From Firmicutes bacterium HGW-Firmicutes-7 (GTDB lineage Bacteria; Bacillota; Clostridia; Lachnospirales; Vallitaleaceae): 64,000 nt of DNA. Both the position numbers and the translations under genes were made by a program. A model generated the notes under the pieces. That model was not told where the DNA came from. It did no database searches and saw only the letters and a program-made list of their open reading frames with translations. Positions 44,317 to 54,140 of the stretch are shown here, one piece after another. Each line of letters starts with the position of its first letter. The stretch's first letter is position 1. The DNA lies in the NCBI GenBank assembly GCA_002841375.1, contig PGZO01000014.1, positions 40,751 through 104,750 on the forward strand. Reading direction: 5' to 3'.

Positions 44317-45282
44317 ATGAATTGTATAGAAGTTCAAAATTTGCTCTCAGCATATATAGATAACGAATGCACGAAACAAGAAGAAAGCTTAATCAAAGAA
44401 CATCTAGATGGATGCACAGCGTGTTTAGAAGAATATAAATTGATAGAATCTATTATTAACATGACACATCACGTAGATGAAGTAGAACTTCCCGAAGGTT
44501 TTCATAGTGATTTAATGAATAAAATACATGGTAAGTATGAGCAGCCTCCGAAGAAAAGACCTTTCTACACAAGAATATATGGAAACTCCATCGTAGCTGC
44601 TGCACTTTTGTTCTCCATAGTATTTGGCGTTATGGGCACTAAAATGCTTGTTGATATGGCTAATCAACCTAAGTCAAGCGATAGTGTGGAGTTTACTGAA
44701 GAACTATCAGAAAGCGAGCGGTCTAATATCGTATTATATAAAGCTGCTGAAAGTGAAATGCTTACGGCAGAACGATTAGATAAAGATATAGATGGGGACG
44801 AAGGTGGTATGAATGAAGCCCCTAGAGATAATTTGTTAAATGAATCAACCGCTATGCAGGAAAACAGTGAAATAGAGGTAAATATGACAGATGATGGTAC
44901 CAATGAAGAATTTAATCCAAAAGTAAGTAATGAACCATATGATAATATTTCAGATGACGAATATTCAATTAAATCTTCTGGTGCAGGCGTAGAAAATAAG
45001 GATATGAAAAATAAGGATTCAGAACCCCGAGTTATGGGTGGATTAGCGCCTGATGCGCCAGGTTCATCAGATGCTGGTAGCAATTATGAGGAAACGAATA
45101 TAAGTGAATATGGCGATAAAAGCCAGGCAACAGATGCCATAAACGATACGAACCAAGGTTTAACCACTGATGAGATGAAAGAAATTGAGTTGGGGGGGGT
45201 ATTAAAAACCGTTGGATATGTGGTTTTAGTTGGGGTGGCAATTTCAATATCCATTATGATATTTAGAAAGAAACGAAAATAG
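44317..45282 (+). CDS. Zinc-finger (zf-HC2) transmembrane anti-sigma factor
   Basis: A 321-residue membrane protein. The N-terminal 60 residues carry the zf-HC2 anti-sigma module with the metal-binding HLDGCTAC sequence (H-x3-C-x2-C). A transmembrane helix lies near residues 90-112 (SIVAAALLFSIVFGVMGT). A long acidic, Asn/Ser-rich extracellular region follows, and there is a second hydrophobic helix at the extreme C-terminus (VGYVVLVGVAISISIMIF) before a basic tail. Both ends are therefore probably anchored, which is less common. AAGGAGG precedes the ATG at 44317. A terminator follows. Confidence 0.88.
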   Translation: MNCIEVQNLLSAYIDNECTKQEESLIKEHLDGCTACLEEYKLIESIINMTHHVDEVELPEGFHSDLMNKIHGKYEQPPKKRPFYTRIYGNSIVAAALLFSIVFGVMGTKMLVDMANQPKSSDSVEFTEELSESERSNIVLYKAAESEMLTAERLDKDIDGDEGGMNEAPRDNLLNESTAMQENSEIEVNMTDDGTNEEFNPKVSNEPYDNISDDEYSIKSSGAGVENKDMKNKDSEPRVMGGLAPDAPGSSDAGSNYEETNISEYGDKSQATDAINDTNQGLTTDEMKEIELGGVLKTVGYVVLVGVAISISIMIFRKKRK

Positions 45283-45295
45283 TTTATATTTATTA

Positions 45296-45331
45296 AGAGT
45301 TTCTGCATTTTTTGTTGCAGAAGCTCTTTGT
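45296..45331 (+). terminator. Terminator after the anti-sigma gene
   Basis: AGAGTTTCTGCA (45296-45307) pairs with TGCAGAAGCTCT (45316-45327) with one G-U pair, followed by TTGTTT. Confidence 0.8.
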
Positions 45332-45399
45332 TTATTGCTATAATAAAAAAGATAAAAATAAATCGAAAAATAAAGAAAAAGAACATGGGGAATGGATAA

Positions 45400-48036
45400 A
45401 TGAATGACAAGGTTTTGTTAATAGATGGCAATAGCATTATGAATAGAGCATTTTATGGCATTAGAGAGCTTAGTAACTCAGAAGGACTTCATACAAATGC
45501 TATTTTGGGGTTTTTGAATATTTTATTTAAAACGATTGACGAAGAAGAAGCGACACATGCTGTTGTTGCTTTTGATTTAAAGGCGCCTACCTTTAGGCAT
45601 GCAAAATTTGAAGCCTATAAAGGAAATAGAAAGAGCATGCCCGATGAGTTAAGAGAACAAATGCCTGTTATTAAAACTGTTCTAAATGAAATGAACATAA
45701 TGATAAGTGAGATAGAAGGCTTTGAAGCAGATGATATTATTGGCACATTAGCTTTCCAAGGTGAGCGAGAGGGCATGCCTGTAACAATATTGTCTGGTGA
45801 TCGAGACATGTTGCAACTTGCAACAGATTCCATTAAAATTAGTATCCCTAAAACTAAAGGTGGTACGACAACAACAGAGCATTACTATGCAAAGGATGTA
45901 AAGGAACTTTATCATGTTACACCAAAAGAGTTTATAGATATTAAAGGTCTTATGGGAGATAGCTCTGATAATATCCCAGGTGTTCCTGGTATTGGCGAAA
46001 AAACTGCTATTAAAATAATTGAAGAATATCATTGCATTGAAAACGCATACAATAATATTGAAAATTTGCCAACTAAGGTTGCTTCAAAACTAACTGAGCA
46101 TATTGAAATAGCACTATTAAGCAAAGATCTAGCAACGATTTGCACAGATTGTAATACGAATATTTTATTTGATGATTGCAGGCTTCATAACCTATATAAT
46201 GAAAATGTTTATAATACCTTTAAACGTTTAGAATTTAAGTCTTTTATTGATAGGTTTGATTTTAATGCCCCAAAGCAACAAGAAAAAAATTATAGTATTT
46301 CTACAATTAGTCAATTTGAGGAATTAGAAAAGAATCTGTACTCATCAAATAAGCTTTCTTATTATTTAGCAAGTGATTCTGATGTGTTATATTTAGCCTT
46401 TACTACAAATGGAGAGCAGTACTACTACTGTGATTCAACGACAATACAAAAAGAATTAATTAGTGAGGCATTGAAACACTTACTAAGTGATGAAAATATT
46501 ACGAAGATTACTCATAATTTGAAAGAGCAACTTCATCTATTAGCCTTAGAGTTGAAAATATCCAATATTTCTATAGTTGACTTAGCATTAGCATCTTATT
46601 TAATTAATCCAGTTAAGGATACATATAATATTGATGATATAGCAAAAGATGTATTAAATGTTGTCATGGTTTCATTAGAGGAGATTATTGGAAAAGGAAA
46701 GTCTAAGAAGTCATTGTCTGATCTTACTACAGCCGTATTAACGGATTATTTAGTACAAAGTGCTAAAGTGTTACATGATAGTCAACCTAAGCTTTTGGAT
46801 AGGTTAAATGAAGAAAATATGATGGACTTATATTTTAAAATTGAATTACCACTTCTATACGTTTTAAAAAGCATGGAAACAATTGGCGTCCGTGTTGATT
46901 CAATTGGATTAAAAGAATTTGGTAATAATTTATATAATAAGATTGTTGAATTAGAAAAAAATATTTATGAAATGGCTGGAGAGCGTTTTAATATCAATTC
47001 TCCTAAGCAACTTGGGATTATTTTGTTTGAAAAATTGAATCTACCAACAACTAAAAAGACAAAAACGAGTTATTCAACAGCAGCTGATGTTTTAGAAAAG
47101 TTGCAAAAGAAACACCCGATAATCAAGGAAGTATTGGCTTATAGACAATTAACAAAGCTAAAATCAACGTATGCTGATGGGCTTTTCGAATATATTAAAG
47201 AGGATGGAAGAATTCATTCTACTTTTAATCAAAAAGTTACTTCAACAGGCAGGATTAGTAGCACCGAACCCAATCTACAAAACATACCAATTAAGTTAGA
47301 AATTGGGAGAGCCATTAGAAAGGTTTTTATACCCCAAGAGGGTTGTGTTTTTATTGATGCAGATTATTCTCAAATAGAACTCAGATTATTAGCACATTTA
47401 TCAAACGATGAATCTTTCATAGAAGCATTCAATAAAAATTTAGATATTCATACGATGACAGCTTCTCAAGTGTTTTATGTACCTTTTGAAGAAGTTACAG
47501 ATTTACAACGAAGAAACGCAAAAGCTGTTAACTTTGGAATTGTTTATGGAATAAGTGCATTTGGTTTGAGTGAAGATTTAAACATATCAAGGAAGGAAGC
47601 AGCTGACTATATTGAACAATATTTTGCGAAATATCCAAGTGTAAAAGTTTTATTAGATGAAACTGTTGAAAATGCCAAAAAAACAGGATATGTGAAAACA
47701 ATGTTTAATAGACTCAGAACGATTCCAGAGCTATCTTCAAGTAATTTTATGCAACGCGCCTTTGGTGAAAGAATTGCAATGAATACACCAATTCAAGGAA
47801 GTGCTGCTGATATTATTAAAATTGCTATGATTAACGTCTATAATAGTCTGAAGGAGAAAGGTCTTAAATCAAGACTAATACTTCAAGTTCATGATGAATT
47901 GCTTATTGAGAGTCCTACAGATGAAGCCGAGCAAGTAAAAGAACTGCTTATTTTGGAAATGGAAAAAGCAGTAAGTTTAAAAGTCCCTTTAACGGTTGAT
48001 GCCCATGTTGGTAACAATTGGTATGAAGCAAAATAG
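45400..48036 (+). CDS. polA: DNA polymerase I
   Basis: Repair and Okazaki-fragment polymerase, 878 residues. The N-terminal 5'-3' exonuclease domain is intact (LLIDGNSIMNRAFYG, SGDRDMLQL, GDSSDNIPGVPGIGEKTA). The middle 3'-5' exonuclease-like domain lacks the catalytic acidic pattern (YYLASDSDVLYLAF in place of a D-x-E motif), so proofreading is probably absent, as in other Firmicutes. The polymerase domain has motif A DADYSQIELRLLAH, motif B RRNAKAVNFGIVYG and motif C LQVHDELLIE. It is followed after 13 bases by coaE. Confidence 0.97.
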   Translation: MNDKVLLIDGNSIMNRAFYGIRELSNSEGLHTNAILGFLNILFKTIDEEEATHAVVAFDLKAPTFRHAKFEAYKGNRKSMPDELREQMPVIKTVLNEMNIMISEIEGFEADDIIGTLAFQGEREGMPVTILSGDRDMLQLATDSIKISIPKTKGGTTTTEHYYAKDVKELYHVTPKEFIDIKGLMGDSSDNIPGVPGIGEKTAIKIIEEYHCIENAYNNIENLPTKVASKLTEHIEIALLSKDLATICTDCNTNILFDDCRLHNLYNENVYNTFKRLEFKSFIDRFDFNAPKQQEKNYSISTISQFEELEKNLYSSNKLSYYLASDSDVLYLAFTTNGEQYYYCDSTTIQKELISEALKHLLSDENITKITHNLKEQLHLLALELKISNISIVDLALASYLINPVKDTYNIDDIAKDVLNVVMVSLEEIIGKGKSKKSLSDLTTAVLTDYLVQSAKVLHDSQPKLLDRLNEENMMDLYFKIELPLLYVLKSMETIGVRVDSIGLKEFGNNLYNKIVELEKNIYEMAGERFNINSPKQLGIILFEKLNLPTTKKTKTSYSTAADVLEKLQKKHPIIKEVLAYRQLTKLKSTYADGLFEYIKEDGRIHSTFNQKVTSTGRISSTEPNLQNIPIKLEIGRAIRKVFIPQEGCVFIDADYSQIELRLLAHLSNDESFIEAFNKNLDIHTMTASQVFYVPFEEVTDLQRRNAKAVNFGIVYGISAFGLSEDLNISRKEAADYIEQYFAKYPSVKVLLDETVENAKKTGYVKTMFNRLRTIPELSSSNFMQRAFGERIAMNTPIQGSAADIIKIAMINVYNSLKEKGLKSRLILQVHDELLIESPTDEAEQVKELLILEMEKAVSLKVPLTVDAHVGNNWYEAK

Positions 48037-48049
48037 AGGTGAAAACATA

Positions 48050-48664
48050 ATGGTAATTGGACTAATTGGAGGGATCGGTACTGGCAAGTCGCAAATTGCA
48101 GAACTTCTAAAAAGCAATTATAATGCGTATGTCATAAGGGCAGATGAAATCGGGCACCAAATTATCAATAAGGGTACACAGGCTTATATTCAGATTGTTG
48201 AATTATATGGAAAAGGTATATTAGATCAAGATGAGAATATTAATCGAAAAGCGCTTGGAGATATTGTGTTTAAAGATACTACTAAATTAGACATTTTGAA
48301 TAACATAACACATCCCTTGATTTATGAAGAAATTATTCAAATGATTACGAAAGTTCAGAAAAATAATCAATATGATTTTATCGTTTTTGAGGCAGCTATA
48401 ATGGTTGAAGCAATGTGGACCAATTTGGCAGATGTTATTTGGTTAATAACCTGTTCAAAAGAGGTAAGAATACAACGGTTGATAAAAAGCAGAGCTATTT
48501 CTAAGGAAAAAATAGAAAACATAATTTCTAAACAACAGAGTGAAGAAGCGTTATTAAGCTATGCAGATGCAGTAATTGATAATTCATTAGAACTAGAATT
48601 AACTTTTCAACAAGTAAAAAATGAAATAATAAATGCTTTGGAGGCAAAACATGAAAAAAAATAA
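48050..48664 (+). CDS. coaE: Dephospho-CoA kinase
   Basis: Phosphorylates the 3'-hydroxyl of dephospho-CoA, the last step of coenzyme A synthesis. The 204 residues begin with a P-loop, GLIGGIGTGKS, followed by the conserved DEIGHQI and, later, FEAAIMVEAMW and QRLIKSRAISKEKIENIISKQ. The start is the ATG at 48050 behind GAGGTGA. polA-coaE adjacency is common in Firmicutes. It overlaps the next gene by 14 bases. Confidence 0.95.
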   Translation: MVIGLIGGIGTGKSQIAELLKSNYNAYVIRADEIGHQIINKGTQAYIQIVELYGKGILDQDENINRKALGDIVFKDTTKLDILNNITHPLIYEEIIQMITKVQKNNQYDFIVFEAAIMVEAMWTNLADVIWLITCSKEVRIQRLIKSRAISKEKIENIISKQQSEEALLSYADAVIDNSLELELTFQQVKNEIINALEAKHEKK

Positions 48665-50255
48665 ATTAGTCATAACACTTCTAATATTAATATGTGCAAT
48701 ACTACTATCCTCATGTAATAGAGAAACAGAACTTGACACACCTAATCCAGATACAAACGTACCTAATGATACAGTTAAAAAACCTATTGTGCCAACATTT
48801 GGAGAAACACTGCGCGTATCAATTAGAAATCCAATTACTTTGAATCCCTTATTAAACGAAGATCAAAGTGTTGATCAAATTTTGAAACTTGTTTTTGATC
48901 CTTTATTTAAGTTTGATTCAGAGTATAAGCCTATTCCTCATCTTGTTGAATCATTTGTTATTAGTTCAGATAATTCGAATATTACTTTAACGTTAAAAGA
49001 AAATATTCTTTTTAGTAATCAAGAACCATTAACAGCTTATGATGTAAAATATTCTATTGAAGTATTACAAAGTGCGATAGAAACTGTAGTTTATAAAAGC
49101 TGTGTTGATAACATTCAACGTACATCAGTAGTTGATAATCAAACATTGAAAATTTATTTTAAACAGCCTTATGCATTTTCAACCTATTATTTAAATTTTC
49201 CAATTGTTTCGATGAAAGATAGTATGAGCGGCTCTTATGATCCATTTAAACCTATTGGAAGTGGTCTTTATGAGATAGAGGAATTTGTTTCCATGCAAAA
49301 TCTTAAATTAATAGCGTCTCAACAGCACAAAGATGAAGTATATATTGAACGTATCGAAGCAACTATAACCAGAGACGCCTCTGTTGAAACCAATGCCTTT
49401 GACCAAAAGCTTGTAGATATGCTTTTTCCTTCAAAGTTTGATTGGTTTGAGCATTCTGATGCAAGCAATCAAAAAACCCTTTCATATACGACAAATTATT
49501 TTGAATTTTTAGGATTTAATTTTACAAACCAATGGTTAAATAATGTAGTAGTAAGGCAAGCTATTGCTACAAGTATAAATAGACAAGAAATTGCTGATAA
49601 GCAGTTTTTATCTGAGGTAGTCATTAATGATTCTCCAGTCCATCCGGATAGTTGGCTAAGCCCAAAAGAAAATCAAATGGTTTATAAATATGATATAAAT
49701 AACTCGAAAAAATTATTAAATGAAATAGATATCAAAGACGCAGATAAAGATGGTTACTATGATATACCTACTTTAAGACTTCTTGTAAATGAAGAAAATA
49801 TTTCAAGGAGTAAGGTCGCAACGATGATACAAGAGTATTTGAAAAATACTGGAATTAAAATAGAAATTATAGCAGTAGATAAAGGTACCTTTAACACAAA
49901 ATTAGCTGCAGGTGAATATGATCTTGTTCTGACTGGCTGGAAATTATCAGTTGTACCAGATTATACAGATATGTTTCATTCAACCCAGGTTCAAGGTGGT
50001 TCTAACTTTATTAATTACAATAATCCAGTTATGGATCAAGCGTTACGTGATGTCTTTGCGTCAGCTGATGATGCAATGCTATATTCAAATTTCCAAAAGT
50101 TTAGCAATTTATATGTACAAGAGCTTCCATATGTTTCATTGTACTTTATGAATTCAATCATATTAACAAACAATGATGTTAATGGACAATTAAAGCCAAT
50201 TAGCGACAATGCTTTTAATGGTATTGAAAATCTATATATATCAAGACAAGAATGA
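48651..50255 (+). CDS. Peptide/nickel ABC transporter substrate-binding lipoprotein (family 5)
   Basis: A 534-residue SBP_bac_5 lipoprotein. The signal peptide ends in the lipobox LSSC. The fold is recognisable from ETLRVSIRNPITLNPLL, FDPLFKFDSEYKPIPHLVESF, LKENILFSNQEPLTAYDVKYSIE and the C-terminal GWKLSVVPDYTDMFHSTQ. GGAGG lies 6 bases before the ATG at 48651, inside the end of coaE. No permease or ATPase genes are nearby, so it must use a transporter encoded elsewhere or serve as a receptor. The ligand is probably a peptide. Confidence 0.88.
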   Translation: MKKNKLVITLLILICAILLSSCNRETELDTPNPDTNVPNDTVKKPIVPTFGETLRVSIRNPITLNPLLNEDQSVDQILKLVFDPLFKFDSEYKPIPHLVESFVISSDNSNITLTLKENILFSNQEPLTAYDVKYSIEVLQSAIETVVYKSCVDNIQRTSVVDNQTLKIYFKQPYAFSTYYLNFPIVSMKDSMSGSYDPFKPIGSGLYEIEEFVSMQNLKLIASQQHKDEVYIERIEATITRDASVETNAFDQKLVDMLFPSKFDWFEHSDASNQKTLSYTTNYFEFLGFNFTNQWLNNVVVRQAIATSINRQEIADKQFLSEVVINDSPVHPDSWLSPKENQMVYKYDINNSKKLLNEIDIKDADKDGYYDIPTLRLLVNEENISRSKVATMIQEYLKNTGIKIEIIAVDKGTFNTKLAAGEYDLVLTGWKLSVVPDYTDMFHSTQVQGGSNFINYNNPVMDQALRDVFASADDAMLYSNFQKFSNLYVQELPYVSLYFMNSIILTNNDVNGQLKPISDNAFNGIENLYISRQE

Positions 50256-50397
50256 GCAAATATATAATGATTATTATGGTTTTCTTGTAGTCGAAAAAAC
50301 TACTCAATTGTCTGCATTTGTGGTATGATGTTTAGCAGGGATAAGAATGAGTTTGAGGACTATTAATACTTTATGATAAGCTTCACGGAGATTTATT

Positions 50398-52413
50398 ATG
50401 TCACAAGGCAAGGGATTTAATAAAGAAAACTGCATTTTTGGATTAGATATTGGCACAAGAAGTATTATCGGTATTGTTGGATATCCAACAGTAACTGGCT
50501 TCAATGTAATAGCTGATTCATTTCTTGAGCACGAAACTCGTGCTATGATTGATGGACAAATTTATGATATTGAAAAAGTGACGGAATCCGTTAAAAAGGT
50601 AAAGCTTGAAATAGAAAAAAAATTAGGCTTTCCTCTTAAAAAAGTATGTATTGCTGCAGCAGGCCGTGTTTTGAAAACAACAACAATTCACGTAGAACAG
50701 GCAATTGATCAAAATACTACTATAAATGATGATAACGTTTTTGCACTTGAATTATTCGGGATCGAAAAAGCACACCAAGAGGTAAATGTTGACTTAAATG
50801 GTTATGAATTAGGCTATCATTGTGTAGGCTACACTGTAACCAATTATTTTTTGAACAATTATCAAATAAGTAAATTACAAGGACATAAAGGCAAAACCAT
50901 AGGAGCTGATGTTCTCGCCACTTTTTTACCGAAAGAGGTTGTTGAGAGTTTACATCAGGTAGTGCAGCATGCGGGTTTAGAAGTTAGTAATTTAACATTA
51001 GAACCGATTGCTGCAATTAATATTGCTATACCTAAGGAATATAGATTGTTAAATATTGCTTTAATTGATATTGGTGCTGGAACTTCTGATATTGCGATTA
51101 CAAAAGATGGAAGTATTATCGCATATGGAATGATTCCTCTTGCAGGTGATGAGATTACTGAAAAAATAATTCATGAATACTTAGTGGACTTTAAAACGGC
51201 TGAGGTTATTAAAATAAAATCCTCAGGAAAATCAAAAAAAGTAACTTATAAGGACATTATGGGCCTTCAGCATGCAGTTAGTTTAGATGAAATAAATAGT
51301 AAAATTAGAAAATCAGCTGAAAATTTAGCTGAAAAGATTGGCGATAAAATTAAAGAATTAAATTGTGGTTATTCTACTAGTGCTGTTTTTATTGTTGGTG
51401 GTGGTGGGCAATTAAGTGGTTTTACGGATTTATTAGCGAAGCAATTAGATTTGCCTTTGGATCGTGTAGCCCTTAGAGGAAAGACTGTACTAAACAATGT
51501 CAACTTTGAATCGGGTCGTAAGAAAACCCCTGATATAGTAACACCTATAGGTATTTGTTTTTCTGGTTTAGATAGCGCCAAAAGAGAATTCATTGAAGTC
51601 TATTTAAACGATGAGCCAATTAAGGTATTTGATACGAATAAATTAACTGTTATGGATATTGCAGCTTACAAAGGAATAAATCCAAAGCAGCTTATTGCTA
51701 GGCGGGGAAGTAATCTTACCTTTATGTTTAATGGAATTGAAAAGATTATTAAAGGTGAAGTAGGTGAGCCTTCAAACATACTTATAAACCATCAACCTGC
51801 AAGTCTAAATGATAGAATTCAAATGAATGATTATATTGTTATAATACCTGCCAAAAAAGGTAAAGATGCACAAATCTCCACCCATCAATTATTTGATAAA
51901 ATTGATCCTATACATATTCAAATAAATGGAATCAGCAATCAGTATAAACCTAAATTAAAACTTAATGGCACTTTAGTAACGATAAATTATGACATTCATA
52001 ATAATGACTTGATCGAAACAGTAGATCCTACAATTAAAGAAATTTTTAATCACTATCAAATTGTATATAATGGACAGGATATAAAACTTAACAATAAAAA
52101 ACAAAACGTTAAAGCCATGGTTAAAGACAATGATATTTTGACTTTTGACCAACTTAATTCAAAATCCCCACAACAAGAGGGAATAAAAGAGCCGAACAAG
52201 CTCTTGCAAACAATATGCATCCAAGTTAATGGTCAAGAAGTAATTTTAAATACGAAGAAAGATTACGTTTTTGTTGATATATTTGATCATTTTAAATTTG
52301 ACTTAAGTCAGCCTAAGGGCATTGTTGTATGTGAAATAAATGGTGAAAAGGTTACATACATGTCACCAATAGAAAATGGAGATATTCTGAAGATCTACTG
52401 GAGTAACGATTAA
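50398..52413 (+). CDS. FtsA-like actin-family protein with long C-terminal extension
   Basis: A 671-residue protein whose first ~400 residues are FtsA/PilM-like: FGLDIGTRSIIGIVGY (phosphate 1), LIDIGAGTSDIAITKDGS near residue 223 (phosphate 2) and VFIVGGGGQLSGFTDLLAKQL (adenosine motif). The SHS2-like 1C domain is indicated by VCIAAAGRVLKTTTIHVEQ. FtsA is usually about 420 residues. Here some 270 extra residues include several small repeats of ubiquitin/SLBB-like appearance (LTVMDIAAYKGINPKQLIARR, NDYIVIIPAKKG, IQVNGQEVILNTKKD). No ftsZ is adjacent. It may be a division or membrane-scaffold protein of Clostridia. Confidence 0.75.
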   Translation: MSQGKGFNKENCIFGLDIGTRSIIGIVGYPTVTGFNVIADSFLEHETRAMIDGQIYDIEKVTESVKKVKLEIEKKLGFPLKKVCIAAAGRVLKTTTIHVEQAIDQNTTINDDNVFALELFGIEKAHQEVNVDLNGYELGYHCVGYTVTNYFLNNYQISKLQGHKGKTIGADVLATFLPKEVVESLHQVVQHAGLEVSNLTLEPIAAINIAIPKEYRLLNIALIDIGAGTSDIAITKDGSIIAYGMIPLAGDEITEKIIHEYLVDFKTAEVIKIKSSGKSKKVTYKDIMGLQHAVSLDEINSKIRKSAENLAEKIGDKIKELNCGYSTSAVFIVGGGGQLSGFTDLLAKQLDLPLDRVALRGKTVLNNVNFESGRKKTPDIVTPIGICFSGLDSAKREFIEVYLNDEPIKVFDTNKLTVMDIAAYKGINPKQLIARRGSNLTFMFNGIEKIIKGEVGEPSNILINHQPASLNDRIQMNDYIVIIPAKKGKDAQISTHQLFDKIDPIHIQINGISNQYKPKLKLNGTLVTINYDIHNNDLIETVDPTIKEIFNHYQIVYNGQDIKLNNKKQNVKAMVKDNDILTFDQLNSKSPQQEGIKEPNKLLQTICIQVNGQEVILNTKKDYVFVDIFDHFKFDLSQPKGIVVCEINGEKVTYMSPIENGDILKIYWSND

Positions 52414-52437
52414 TTATTAAATCAGGAGCGTTTACTA

Positions 52438-54111
52438 ATGGAAAGGATACTTCGTTATGAAAAAAAATATTTAACAGTATACACCAGCAATTTATGTATC
52501 CTAATTGCATATATTGTTCTTTTTTTTAATGATATAAAAGAAGAGCAAATGTTTGTTTCTGGAATTACCATAATTGTTATTATGTATATCTCAACAATTA
52601 TTTTGTATAATTTAAAATTTTTTAATAATAAGCATGTTTTTGTTTTTTTAAAGGTTATTAATTTGTTTTCATTGGGACTGATGTTTTTTAGTAATATTAT
52701 TTTCATTCTAGTTACAGTAATTCTTAACTATATTTTGATTTGTGTCGAACTAATTCTAGTATTTTCTCAAGAGGACTCAAGAAAAAGAAATACGATGTTT
52801 TTGTTTACACTTGTTCCAATAATGATGTGTTCGATCGTAATGTGGCTTACAAAAGACCTATACACCATTCATCTTCTTTTTTTAATTCAATTTTCAGTTA
52901 TTTTATTTGGAATATATAAAATAATTGACTTAAATGGAGATGAAATGCGTGAAAAGATAGCTGATGGTATTAAACTATGGGAATCAAGTCAGCGCTCAAA
53001 TCAAGAACTCTTATTAACGCAATATGAAGTTAAGGCAGCTTACCAACAAATGGAATATCAAAAAAAGGACATGGAACAAACCAATAAAACTTTAAATAGA
53101 ATTACATCAGAAATGTATATCCAAAATGAATTATTAAGATATATTGGATCTACGCTTGAGTTGGATCAATTAATGGATTTAGTTACGGACTCAATTATTG
53201 GTGCTATTGGCGTTGATACATGTTCTTTAATTATTCATAATATTGAGTTAGATAAATATTATTTTAAAACTAAAACAAATTATAATGTAGATGTAGAAGT
53301 TCAATTAAAGAATGCTTTCGTGAATGGTGATCTGTCCAAATATTTCGCCGAAAAAAAGCCCCATATCGATAGTTTTGTAGACAACACTGATTATCCATTT
53401 ATTCAAGATAGACCGGTTGGTTCCTTAATAATAATTCCATTAATTAGAAACAATAGTATTTACGGATTATTGATTTCTGAACACGCGGTTGCTGGCTTTT
53501 TTGAAGAAACGAATTTGCAATTTTTTCAAAGTATCGCCACCCAGATTAATATTGCTGTAAATAATGCCAGCTTATACACTAGAATGGAAGAAATGGCAAC
53601 AAAAGATGGCCTATCAGGATTATATAACCGACGACATTTTCAAATAATGCTTATTGATTTATTTGATAAAATAAAAGAAGATGGCGCTATGTCAGTTGTT
53701 ATGTTTGATATTGATAAATTTAAAAATGTTAATGATACGTATGGGCACTTGTTCGGGGATGAAGCCATTAAAATGGTTTCTCGAATTACACAAAGATATG
53801 CCCAATCCTATGATGGCTTTGCAGGCAGATATGGTGGTGAAGAATTTGTACTAGTTCTTCCAGATCATGGCCTTCAGGAAACGGTAGAAATAATGAAGGA
53901 AATGCATGATGAGCTAAAGAAGGAACCATTATATTATAATAGAGATAGATTGGTATATATAAATGTTAGTATCGGTGTCACCGCATACCCTGATTTTGGT
54001 GTGAACGCAGAAGATTTATTAAATAGGGCAGATAATGCGATGTATTATTCAAAAGAACATGGTCGCGGCAAAATAACAGTCGATAGCACTAATCTTAATG
54101 AATACAATTAA
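52438..54111 (+). CDS. Diguanylate cyclase with membrane sensor and GAF domain
   Basis: A 557-residue signalling protein. The N-terminus (~1-165) has about six membrane helices. A coiled coil follows (~180-225), then a GAF domain (~235-375), then a GGDEF domain at the C-terminus. The active-site loop is RYGGEEF near residue 464 and the metal aspartate is in VVMFDIDKFKNVND, so cyclic-di-GMP synthesis is expected. No RxxD inhibitory site is seen at the usual position before GGEEF. No EAL domain is present. It follows the FtsA-like gene by 24 bases. Confidence 0.92.
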   Translation: MERILRYEKKYLTVYTSNLCILIAYIVLFFNDIKEEQMFVSGITIIVIMYISTIILYNLKFFNNKHVFVFLKVINLFSLGLMFFSNIIFILVTVILNYILICVELILVFSQEDSRKRNTMFLFTLVPIMMCSIVMWLTKDLYTIHLLFLIQFSVILFGIYKIIDLNGDEMREKIADGIKLWESSQRSNQELLLTQYEVKAAYQQMEYQKKDMEQTNKTLNRITSEMYIQNELLRYIGSTLELDQLMDLVTDSIIGAIGVDTCSLIIHNIELDKYYFKTKTNYNVDVEVQLKNAFVNGDLSKYFAEKKPHIDSFVDNTDYPFIQDRPVGSLIIIPLIRNNSIYGLLISEHAVAGFFEETNLQFFQSIATQINIAVNNASLYTRMEEMATKDGLSGLYNRRHFQIMLIDLFDKIKEDGAMSVVMFDIDKFKNVNDTYGHLFGDEAIKMVSRITQRYAQSYDGFAGRYGGEEFVLVLPDHGLQETVEIMKEMHDELKKEPLYYNRDRLVYINVSIGVTAYPDFGVNAEDLLNRADNAMYYSKEHGRGKITVDSTNLNEYN

Positions 54112-54140
54112 AAAATTTTAATAATAAGGGTGGCTTTAAT

